Shown one piece after another: positions 1 through 5,658 of a stretch of DNA of 7,858 nt (the stretch's first letter is position 1; each line of letters opens with the position of its first letter). The stretch lies in assembly GCA_035279785.1 (NCBI GenBank), contig DATEHC010000082.1, positions 1 to 7,858 on the forward strand, given 5' to 3'. The DNA is from 40CM-4-65-16 sp035279785 (GTDB taxonomy: Bacteria > Chloroflexota > Dormibacteria > Dormibacterales > Dormibacteraceae). The notes under the pieces were generated by a model. It made no database searches. It was given only the letters and a program-made list of their open reading frames with translations, and was not told the DNA's origin. Position numbers and translations under genes: made by a program.

Positions 1-119
1 GCGATCGTCATGATGTCCTCGGCCGTCGCTCCTCGCCCGTGAAGCAGGATCATCGCGGCCCGTGCGGAGCTCAGCGGCTCGCCTGCCTGCACGACGCGCT
101 GCCCGTGGGAAATGCTCAA
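1..119 (-). CDS. Partial alpha/beta hydrolase (phospholipase/carboxylesterase-like), N-terminus only
   Basis: Only about 39 N-terminal codons are present; the gene runs off the left edge. On the minus strand, after an in-frame TGA, the frame reads L-S-I-S-H-G-Q-R-V-V and then a hydrophobic strand ending in ILLHGRGATAED. The strand plus HGRG is the beta-strand and oxyanion-hole HGxG motif typical of phospholipase/carboxylesterase-type alpha/beta hydrolases (the family of YpfH and MhqD). The nucleophile Ser and catalytic Asp/His lie outside the window. I chose TTG at 119 because it gives the usual 20-odd residues before the HGRG strand; GTG at 92 is an alternative, and no clear Shine-Dalgarno decides. 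It is divergent from the dehydrogenase at 131. MhqD-type hydrolases accompany MhqO-type dioxygenases in the Bacillus subtilis quinone-response operon, which fits the dioxygenase further along. The substrate is unknown. Confidence 0.7.
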   Translation of the reverse strand, partial: MSISHGQRVVQAGEPLSSARAAMILLHGRGATAEDIMTI

Positions 120-130
120 GCTTCCGTAGT

Positions 131-1102
131 ATGCCGACCTTCACGTACTCCAATCCGAGCCTCATTCACTGGGGCGCGGGATCCGCGGAGAAGCTCCGCG
201 AGCTCGAGGGGAAAACCGTCGTGGTCGTCACCACGCGCTCGCTGCGCGGTTCGGTCGACCGCCTGCCCATCCGACCCGCATGCACGGTCGTCATCGGCCA
301 GCACGCCCCGCAGGCCGACATCGATGAGGCCGTGCGGCTCATCGACGGTCGCGCTGACTGGGTAGTGAGCTTCGGCGGGGGCAGCCCGATCGACGCGGCC
401 AAGATCATCTCGCTCCGCCTCGACGCCGTGCCTCATACCGCCGTGCCGACGACTCTCTCGGTCGCCGAGCTCGGCGTGGGCGCCGGTTTCACCAACGAGC
501 ACGGCGACAAGGCGGGTGTACGCAACCCGCGGCTGAGGGTGACCAGCGTCATCTACGACGCCGAGCTGACCGTGATGACGCCCATGGAGCTCTGGCTGTC
601 GACCGGCATCCGCGCGCTCGACCACGCGGTCGAGGGATTTCTCGCGGAGGGCGAGCACCCCTTCAACGACGTGATGGCGTTGGAATCGATCCGCCGCTTG
701 TTCGACTCGCTGCCCAAGGCGAAGGCTTCGCCGCGGGACGTGTCGGTACGGACCGCAAACCAGCTGGCGGCGTGGTTTTCTTTCACGCTGCCCGCCGAGT
801 CGGCCGGCGGTTTGAGCCACACGATGGGCAAGCAGATCGGGGCGCGCCACGGGATCCCGCACGGCGTCACCTCGTGCCTTCTCCTTCCCCACGTCATGCG
901 CTATCTCGCGACGCGGATCCCGGAGCGGACGGCGCTTCTGCCGAGCGCGGACGACGTCTACGGCTTCATCGGCTCGCTAGGGCTGCCGCAGCACATCGCG
1001 GCCTTCGGCATCGCAGAACCTGAGCTTCGCCGCGCCGCGCAGGAGCTCGCGGGGAAATTTTCCGCCGAGGACCTCTTGAAGATTTACGTCGCAGCGCTGT
1101 AG
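131..1102 (+). CDS. Iron-type alcohol dehydrogenase family protein, maleylacetate-reductase-like
   Basis: A 323-aa protein of the Fe-ADH/dehydroquinate-synthase-like superfamily, probably a cytosolic NAD(P)H-dependent reductase. Family marks are the N-terminal YSNPSLIHWGAGS strand-turn, the dinucleotide-binding FGGGSPIDAAK (residues 81-91), AVPTTLS (104-110), VIYDAELT (140-147), and the C-terminal segment around SHTMGKQIGARHGIPHG (229-245). It is slightly shorter than typical maleylacetate reductases (about 350 aa). The start at 131 fits the family N-terminus; the in-frame ATG at 62 would add 23 residues unlike the family and overlap the divergent gene. No clear Shine-Dalgarno is seen. Compared with FucO, His165, His230 and His244 match three metal-binding histidines, but the metal-ligand Asp is Arg161 and the nearby active-site His (267 in FucO) is Lys234. 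Iron dependence is therefore doubtful. Maleylacetate reduction is suggested by the hydrolase and ring-cleavage neighbours, not proven. Confidence 0.85.
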   Translation: MPTFTYSNPSLIHWGAGSAEKLRELEGKTVVVVTTRSLRGSVDRLPIRPACTVVIGQHAPQADIDEAVRLIDGRADWVVSFGGGSPIDAAKIISLRLDAVPHTAVPTTLSVAELGVGAGFTNEHGDKAGVRNPRLRVTSVIYDAELTVMTPMELWLSTGIRALDHAVEGFLAEGEHPFNDVMALESIRRLFDSLPKAKASPRDVSVRTANQLAAWFSFTLPAESAGGLSHTMGKQIGARHGIPHGVTSCLLLPHVMRYLATRIPERTALLPSADDVYGFIGSLGLPQHIAAFGIAEPELRRAAQELAGKFSAEDLLKIYVAAL

Positions 1103-1107
1103 AAATC

Positions 1108-1131
1108 CCGCCGTCTGCCGGCAAACGGTGG
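1108..1131. terminator. Hairpin between convergent genes, possible bidirectional terminator
   Basis: CCGCCGT (1108-1114) can pair with ACGGTGG (1125-1131), giving seven pairs with one G-U. The loop contains the palindrome TGCCGGCA. It fills the 30-bp gap between the stop codons of the convergent dehydrogenase and GNAT genes. No strong T-tract follows on either strand, so termination is inferred mainly from position. Confidence 0.4.
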
Positions 1132-1132
1132 C

Positions 1133-1612
1133 TCAGTGGCGGCGCTGGTGTGACGCTCGGAGCATTAGCCCGGGCCCCACACCCACCACCTCGGACCCGT
1201 GCGCCGCAAGTGAGGCGTCGTTTGGCCGGCTCACGCGCATGAGGTGCAGACCGGCGATCGTCGTTGCGGTGAAGTAGAGGGCCGGCCGGAAACCGAGCGG
1301 CGGGAGCGCGCGCGCCGCCGGGATGTCCACGCTGCCTATCCAGACGCGATTCGCGCCAAGGCGTCGGGCCGCGGCAGACATCCCAACAACCAGCGACCGG
1401 AACACACCCCGCCGGCGATGCTCCGGAACCGTCACGCAGTTCCAGATGTACGCCTCACGCTCCCGAGGCTTGATCTCGAGCTGCAGCTCACCGATCCACT
1501 CGGGACCTCGCGACAACCAGCCAAAGCCCGCAACAGCTCCGTCGATCCACACCGCGTAGCAAAGGCACCCACGCTCGAGTCGCGAGGCGACGAGGTCACC
1601 GTCGGCAGCCAT
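1133..1612 (-). CDS. GNAT-family N-acetyltransferase
   Basis: A 159-aa protein with the GNAT fold. The acyl-CoA pyrophosphate-binding motif A is clear: a beta-strand AYIWNCVTV (54-62) followed by PEHRRRGVFRSLV (63-75), where RRRGV matches the R/QxxGxG/A loop. Then come a helix and a strand-turn ending in ALPPLGFRP (102-110), typical of motif B. The acceptor substrate cannot be told from the sequence. ATG at 1612 is the first standard start, but the frame stays open 35 codons further upstream to the TAA that ends the neighbouring operon. That stretch has no ATG, GTG or TTG and contains the operon's hairpin, so it is treated as intergenic. No good Shine-Dalgarno precedes 1612. The gene lies just beyond that hairpin on the same strand and is convergent with the dehydrogenase, so it is probably transcribed separately or by read-through. 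Confidence 0.8.
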   Translation of the reverse strand: MAADGDLVASRLERGCLCYAVWIDGAVAGFGWLSRGPEWIGELQLEIKPREREAYIWNCVTVPEHRRRGVFRSLVVGMSAAARRLGANRVWIGSVDIPAARALPPLGFRPALYFTATTIAGLHLMRVSRPNDASLAAHGSEVVGVGPGLMLRASHQRRH

Positions 1613-1667
1613 CGCGGACGCGACGCCCGGCGCGCGAACACGATCGACCTGCTCGACCGCAAACGAA

Positions 1668-1700
1668 GGCGGCGGACCCGAAAGCGCGGAGTCCGCCGCC
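1668..1700 (-). terminator. GC-rich hairpin ending the four-gene minus-strand operon
   Basis: A perfect 10-bp inverted repeat: GGCGGCGGAC (1668-1677) and GTCCGCCGCC (1691-1700), with a 13-nt loop. On the minus strand it begins 17 nt after the TAA of the MDMPI-like gene and is followed by CTTCGTTT, a weak T-tract. Position and stem strength favour a transcription terminator. A role as an RNA-stabilising 3' hairpin is possible. Confidence 0.65.
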
Positions 1701-1717
1701 CAGAGAGTGCTTCTGAT

Positions 1718-2560
1718 TTAGAAGGAGAAGAAGAGGTGCCGCACTTGCTCGATGGCGTCCGGGTCGCCCTGAGCCGCGCCTCCGGGGAAACGTCCAAAGA
1801 ACGTGAGGACCTCTTCGGCCGCGTTCGGGAAAACGAAGATGGCGTCCGCGCCCTCGAAATTTCCCTTCTCCGGCTCGTAGGCAAACTTGCCGTCCTTCAC
1901 CGTGACGCGCCATTTCCCGCCCCATGGGCCGTCGACCTGGATCCCGTACTGGATGTCGACGCCTTTAGCCGCCTTCTGGTCGACGGTGTTCTGCCAGAAG
2001 ACGAAGGAGAACGGCAGGATCAGGCCGGCGCTTGCCTCGTCGATCGTGGCGAGCTTGTTGCCGAGCCCGTACTCGATGTCGTAGGCGTGAACGGCGTAGT
2101 CCATGATCTGGAACGTGGCGTAGGCGCCCTCTGGGGCAGGACCGCCGTACGGGTGCATGATCGTCGAGCTGCCCCACGCGTCGGCGCTGACCTTGTCGAG
2201 GATCCCGTCGAGCTTCGCGGCGTCCTTCTTGAAGCGATCGAGCGCCTCTTCGCGCGACAGCTTGCGGAAGTCGAGCGCGTGGTCGTTCAGCGTCGCGCCC
2301 ATCACCTCGAGGCCGGCGGTGGTCGGCGAGCCGCCCTTCGCGGTCTCGTCCCACTGCTTGAAGTAGCCCTCCATGACGTCGATCATGTGACCGACCAGGT
2401 CGCGCACCTCCCAGCCCGTGCAACGGGTCTGCACGTTCCAGTTCTTGGGATCCGACACCAGCCTGGTGAAGTTCTCGCGGTCGCGCCGCATGACGCCCAA
2501 CACCGTCGATTTGGCGCCGCCGTCGAATGGGCTGACCGGCGTGACGACTGCTGTGCTCAT
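1718..2560 (-). CDS. DinB/maleylpyruvate-isomerase-like (mycothiol-dependent superfamily) protein
   Basis: A 280-aa protein, last gene of the operon. The N-terminal four-helix DinB/MDMPI domain (about 15-165) is recognised by CTGWEVRDLVGHMIDVMEGY (47-66), matching the family's W-x-V-x-D-L-V-x-H signature with metal-ligand candidate His58, and by MDYAVHAYDIEYG (153-165), which supplies His158 and acidic partners Asp154/Asp161. A C-terminal alpha/beta domain (about 200-278) resembles the SCP2/MDMPI-C module common in this family. Relatives include mycothiol-dependent maleylpyruvate isomerase and many uncharacterised thiol-dependent transferases. Beside a ring-cleaving dioxygenase, a cis-trans isomerase acting on a ring-fission product is attractive but unproven. 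GGAGGGG sits 5 nt upstream of the ATG, the clearest Shine-Dalgarno in the window, so the start is secure. The gap to the dioxygenase stop is 18 nt. Confidence 0.85.
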   Translation of the reverse strand: MSTAVVTPVSPFDGGAKSTVLGVMRRDRENFTRLVSDPKNWNVQTRCTGWEVRDLVGHMIDVMEGYFKQWDETAKGGSPTTAGLEVMGATLNDHALDFRKLSREEALDRFKKDAAKLDGILDKVSADAWGSSTIMHPYGGPAPEGAYATFQIMDYAVHAYDIEYGLGNKLATIDEASAGLILPFSFVFWQNTVDQKAAKGVDIQYGIQVDGPWGGKWRVTVKDGKFAYEPEKGNFEGADAIFVFPNAAEEVLTFFGRFPGGAAQGDPDAIEQVRHLFFSF

Positions 2561-2581
2561 TGAATCCCCTCCATCGATTCA
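2561..2581 (-). promoter_or_regulatory. Shine-Dalgarno presented in the loop of a small inverted repeat
   Basis: On the minus strand the dioxygenase stop codon starts TGAATC (2581-2576). This is the exact inverse complement of GATTCA (2566-2561), which directly precedes the ATG of the MDMPI-like gene. The 9-nt loop holds GATGGAGGG, most of the Shine-Dalgarno (GGAGGGG, 2572-2566). The 6-bp stem is perfect. It would hold the ribosome site exposed rather than buried; a regulatory effect is inferred only. Confidence 0.5.
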
Positions 2582-3541
2582 GACGGTTGCGGTGGTCGGA
2601 ACGACGATCGGCGGCAAAGTCTCATCCAGCCGGTCGCGACGGACCTGGAACCACGGCGGAAGGCTTAGCGTCGTACCGAGCTTCTCCGGCGACTCGTCGA
2701 CGGTGAATCCCGGGCCGTCGGTGGCGATCTCGAACAGCACGCCGCCCGGCTCGCGGAAATAGATCGACTTGAAGTACCACCGATCGATGACCGGCGTGAC
2801 GTTGCGTCCCGCCGTCAGCAGCGCGCCACGCCATTCCTTCTGGCTCGTGTCGTCTGCCGTGCGCCACGCCACGTGATGCACGCTGCCGACGGTCTCCTCA
2901 CCCTCGGGTCCCTCAGGCGCCTCGATCACGTCCACGGTCGCATGCGGGCCGCCCGCGCCCGTTTCGAAGCGGGTTCGGTGCCCCTCCTCGGCCGCGACGC
3001 GGAAGCCCATGACCGACGTGAGGAGGTTGAACGTCGCCCCCACCTCGGCGAGGGTCATCGTCACGGAGTGGAATCCGCGGAGCGCGTGCTCGACGTCCAC
3101 GGGGCCTTCCTTCCACGGCTGCCAGCGGCTGTCGTCAGCCTTGGCGACAAGCTCGAGCTCGATGCCGTCCGGGTCGTGGAGCGCGAGCACGTCGCTGTCG
3201 AACCGGGCGACCATCCGGTGGTCGACCCCCAGGCTCTTCAGGCGGTTGCTCCAGAAACCGAGCGAGCCTTCAGGGACCTGGAACGAGACCGTGGTCACCT
3301 GGCCGCTGCCCGCGCGCTGCTTGGGCCAGGTCGGCCATCCGAAGAACGTCATCGCGGTGCCGGGAGTGCCGAGGTAGTCGCCGAAGTAGATGTGGTAGGT
3401 GGCCGGCATGTCCTGGTTGATGCTCTTCTTGATGAAGCGCAGGCCGAGGACGCTGACATAGAAGTCGACGCATTTCTGTACGTCGGCGGTGATGCACGTG
3501 ACGTGATGGATGCCCGGGATCGATGCCATATTCCGATTCAT
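2579..3541 (-). CDS. VOC-family ring-cleaving dioxygenase (MhqO/PcpA-type hydroquinone dioxygenase-like)
   Basis: A 320-aa two-module vicinal-oxygen-chelate protein, the full length of MhqO/PcpA/LinE-type enzymes, which cleave (substituted) hydroquinones with Fe(II) and O2. The first module starts IPGIHHVTCITADVQKCVDF (8-27) and contains TYHIYFGDYLGTPGTAMTFF (48-67), a family hallmark. The second contains SVHHVAWR (220-227) and SIYFREPGGVLFEIATDGPG (259-278). The 2-His-1-carboxylate iron triad is complete: His12, His222 and Glu271. Substrate may be a hydroquinone or an alkyl/halo derivative, and the product a hydroxymuconic semialdehyde or acyl halide that leads to maleylacetate; this follows from the family, not from specificity residues. 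The first ATG (3541) lies 1 nt after the lyase-like gene's TAA, implying coupling. An in-frame ATG at 3529 (MASIPG) is an equally plausible start. Neither has a strong Shine-Dalgarno. Confidence 0.9.
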   Translation of the reverse strand: MNRNMASIPGIHHVTCITADVQKCVDFYVSVLGLRFIKKSINQDMPATYHIYFGDYLGTPGTAMTFFGWPTWPKQRAGSGQVTTVSFQVPEGSLGFWSNRLKSLGVDHRMVARFDSDVLALHDPDGIELELVAKADDSRWQPWKEGPVDVEHALRGFHSVTMTLAEVGATFNLLTSVMGFRVAAEEGHRTRFETGAGGPHATVDVIEAPEGPEGEETVGSVHHVAWRTADDTSQKEWRGALLTAGRNVTPVIDRWYFKSIYFREPGGVLFEIATDGPGFTVDESPEKLGTTLSLPPWFQVRRDRLDETLPPIVVPTTATV

Positions 3542-3542
3542 C

Positions 3543-4298
3543 TTAGTCCGCGTCCGAGGCTGCTTCCAATTCGGTTCTCGACCAGATCTCGGCCGCCAGC
3601 GGCTCCTCCATTTCCTCCTGGATGTGGGCCACGAGACCGATCGCGCGGGCCATCACGGCCAGGCCGCGGGTGATGCGCCAGGGCAGCCCCATCTCGCTGG
3701 CGATGGCCGCGATCGCCCCCGTGGCATTGACGGGGAGGTCGCGCCCCGCCCCCTTGGTGGCTTCCTTGGCGATCAGCCGCATCAGCTCCACGTTGTGGCG
3801 CGAGAAGCCGTTCTCCGCCGCGAGCTCGAACAGCCTGGTGGTGCGCGGGTCGGCGGTCTTGTGGGTCGGATGCCCGATGCCCGGGATCGTCGCCTTGCGC
3901 GCCCGGTGATCCGCGACGATCCGCTCGGCCGTGACCCGGGGGTCGTGATCGGCCGGCGCCTCCTGGAGCATCCGCGCGGCCTGCTCGATCGAGCCGCCGA
4001 AACGGTCGCCCATGCCAAGCAGCCCGGCCGCGACGGCGCCCTGCAGTGCCTCCGGCGCGCCGTAATACGTCAGCCTCGCCGCGATCGTGCTCGGGGTCAG
4101 GCCGTGTTCGACAAGCGTCACGGCGAGCGCGTTGAACATCACCGACTCCTTGGGGTTGGGCAGACGGCCCGTCAGCTCGAGGAAGGCGACATCGCCGAGC
4201 GACACATTGCCGAGGAGCTCGGTCAGGTCGTGACCACGCACGAAGATCTGGTCGGCCGTGCTCCGGCCGAGCCGCGACCTGATCCTCTTCTTGCTCAC
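3543..4298 (-). CDS. Short citryl-CoA lyase/citrate-synthase-fold protein
   Basis: A 251-aa protein like the small, single-domain 'citryl-CoA lyase' group of the citrate synthase superfamily, which corresponds to the C-terminal domain of ATP-citrate lyase and is far shorter than citrate synthase (about 380-430 aa). Landmarks are LGDVAFLELTGRLPN (34-48), LVEHGLTPSTIAARLTYYGA (62-81), the CoA/active-site loop TIPGIGHPTHKTADPR (137-152), LPVNATGAIAA (188-198) and VMARAIGLVAHIQEEM (215-230). His65 and His143 match the two catalytic histidines. The catalytic Asp expected in the NVDG-type motif is Thr193 here, so normal citrate-synthase chemistry is uncertain. The GTG start at 4298 overlaps the ligase stop as GTGA, strong evidence of translational coupling. 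With a CoA ligase upstream and a ring-cleaving dioxygenase downstream, a retro-Claisen or related step on a CoA ester of a ring-fission product is a reasonable but untested guess. Confidence 0.8.
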   Translation of the reverse strand: MSKKRIRSRLGRSTADQIFVRGHDLTELLGNVSLGDVAFLELTGRLPNPKESVMFNALAVTLVEHGLTPSTIAARLTYYGAPEALQGAVAAGLLGMGDRFGGSIEQAARMLQEAPADHDPRVTAERIVADHRARKATIPGIGHPTHKTADPRTTRLFELAAENGFSRHNVELMRLIAKEATKGAGRDLPVNATGAIAAIASEMGLPWRITRGLAVMARAIGLVAHIQEEMEEPLAAEIWSRTELEAASDAD

Positions 4299-5632
4299 CG
4301 CTTGACGGTCAGACGCGTCTTGTAGCCGGCTTCGCCGAACTCCGACTCGGGCACCAGCTCGACGCGGCCACGGAACATCAGCCGCGAGTGGATGGCGTCC
4401 TCGATCTGGGCGATCAGCGCGGGGTCGGACTCGTGGCGCTCGGTCACCTCCACCTCGATCGGGATCGGAGGTTCGATCGAGGTCTCGGGCCCCTTACGCA
4501 CGACGCGGGCGCGGCCCGTCACGCGGGGCCGGAAGTCGCCGACGATCGCCAGGATGGCGGTCGGATAGACGTTGACGCCGCGCACGATGAACATGTCGTC
4601 GCGGCGGCCGATGACGCGCTGGCGGAAGCTCGTCCGCCCGCACTCGCATGACGTTCCCTCGATGCGCGCGATGTCGCCGCCGAGAAACCTGACCACCGGC
4701 ATCGCCTCACGCGTCAGCGTCGTGTACACGAGCTCGCCCTCGGCGCCGTCCTCGATCTCCATCGGCTCGCGCGACTCAGGGTCGATCAGCTCCACCCACA
4801 CGTGTCCGGCGCCGCAGAAGTGCATGCCCTGCTGGTGCGTGCACTCGCCGAACAGCGATGGCGCGATGTCGCCGATGCCCATCACCTCGGTGACGGTCAC
4901 GCCGAGCTCGCGCTGGATGTGGTCGCGGATCGCGGGGATTCCGCCACCCGGCTCGCCGCCGGTGACCACGTGGCTCAGCCTCCAGCCGCCACGGTCCTCG
5001 CCCTTCTCGACGCGATTGGCGAGGTACTGCGCAAACGAAGCTGTCGCGAGCAGGGTGTCTGCCAGGCCAGCCTTGAGTCCGAAAAGGACACGCTCCGTAT
5101 CGCCGGGGGCAACGGGTACGGAACGAGCGCCGATCCGCAGCAGCACGAAATGCGTGTGGCCGGCGACGAACGGCCCGGCGCCGAAGGTGGTGAGGACGCT
5201 CGAGTGCTCGTGGATCCCCGTGGCGTAGTACGTGCGCGTGCCCATGGTCGTCCACGTCTCCATGTCGGTGCGTGTGAGCGCGAGAACGCTCGGCGACCCG
5301 GTCGTGCCACTCGTCTGGTAGACGCGCTTGACCTGCTCTGGCGTGACGCAGAGGTTGGAACCGAACGGCGGGTCTTCGTCGAGCGCGTCTTTCAGCTCGT
5401 GCTTGGTCGTGAACGGCAGCTGGCTCAGGTCGGCGAGGCTGACGAAGGAGTTGCCGATGCCCGCCTCTCGCCACTTGCGGGCGTAGAACGGCGAGCTCTC
5501 ACGGAGGCGGCGGTACTGACGCTCCCAGGCGCCGACCGAGAGCCGGCGCGTCTCCTCCCACGGCGCGGCTTCGACCTCGCGCTCCCAGATCCAGTCCTTG
5601 TCGCACGTGTCGCCGGGCAGCCGGTTCTCCAT
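4295..5632 (-). CDS. Phenylacetate-CoA ligase-like AMP-forming acyl-CoA ligase
   Basis: A 445-aa ANL-superfamily enzyme of the PaaK type (PaaK about 437 aa), expected to activate a carboxylic acid to an acyl-AMP and then a CoA thioester in the cytosol. Motifs in order, numbered from this start: SSPFYARKWREAGI near 47-60; the ATP-binding loop YQTSGTTGSPSVL; GELVYTTLTREAMPVVRFLGGD with the adenylate-binding aspartate; the hinge IGRRDDMFIVRGVNVYPTAI; and a C-terminal GYKTRLTVKR holding the expected catalytic lysine. ESCECGR-type cysteines before the hinge (CECGR) are common in PaaK relatives. The substrate is not evident: phenylacetate, another aryl acid or a dicarboxylate are all open, and no other phenylacetate-pathway gene is present. 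I chose ATG 5632 (MENRLPGD); the frame stays open to 5746, but that extension overlaps the divergent MetE-like gene and is low-complexity. First gene of the operon. Confidence 0.88.
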   Translation of the reverse strand: MENRLPGDTCDKDWIWEREVEAAPWEETRRLSVGAWERQYRRLRESSPFYARKWREAGIGNSFVSLADLSQLPFTTKHELKDALDEDPPFGSNLCVTPEQVKRVYQTSGTTGSPSVLALTRTDMETWTTMGTRTYYATGIHEHSSVLTTFGAGPFVAGHTHFVLLRIGARSVPVAPGDTERVLFGLKAGLADTLLATASFAQYLANRVEKGEDRGGWRLSHVVTGGEPGGGIPAIRDHIQRELGVTVTEVMGIGDIAPSLFGECTHQQGMHFCGAGHVWVELIDPESREPMEIEDGAEGELVYTTLTREAMPVVRFLGGDIARIEGTSCECGRTSFRQRVIGRRDDMFIVRGVNVYPTAILAIVGDFRPRVTGRARVVRKGPETSIEPPIPIEVEVTERHESDPALIAQIEDAIHSRLMFRGRVELVPESEFGEAGYKTRLTVKR

Positions 5633-5642
5633 GAAGGTGTCC

Positions 5643-5652
5643 AGATTAACCT
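5643..5652. promoter_or_regulatory. Overlapping divergent -10 boxes (candidate bidirectional promoter)
   Basis: The 26-bp gap between divergent starts 5632 and 5659 contains the only AT-rich patch, AGATTAACCT. On the minus strand it reads TAATCT (5648-5643), 10 nt before the ligase ATG. On the plus strand it reads TAACCT (5647-5652), 6 nt before the MetE-like ATG. Both fit TANNNT. The plus-strand spacing suits a leaderless transcript starting at or near the ATG, which has no Shine-Dalgarno. No recognisable -35 was found on either strand. Confidence 0.45.
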
Positions 5653-5658
5653 TGCCGC

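Noticed and set aside
1244..2563. A 439-codon open frame on the plus strand
   Set aside because: It lies antisense to the GNAT and MDMPI-like genes, which have clear family motifs and a strong Shine-Dalgarno. Its translation is Arg/Asp/Val-rich without motifs, typical of a shadow frame in GC-rich DNA.
2873..4325. Long plus-strand open frames of 266 and 271 codons (2873-3673 and 3510-4325)
   Set aside because: They are antisense to the dioxygenase and lyase-like genes, show no recognisable motif and are rich in Arg, Gly and Pro.
4295..5632. Assignment of the ligase as paaK of a phenylacetate pathway
   Set aside because: The fold and motifs fit, but no paaABCDE, paaG, paaZ or paaJ gene is present and the neighbours point to other chemistry, so no gene symbol is given.
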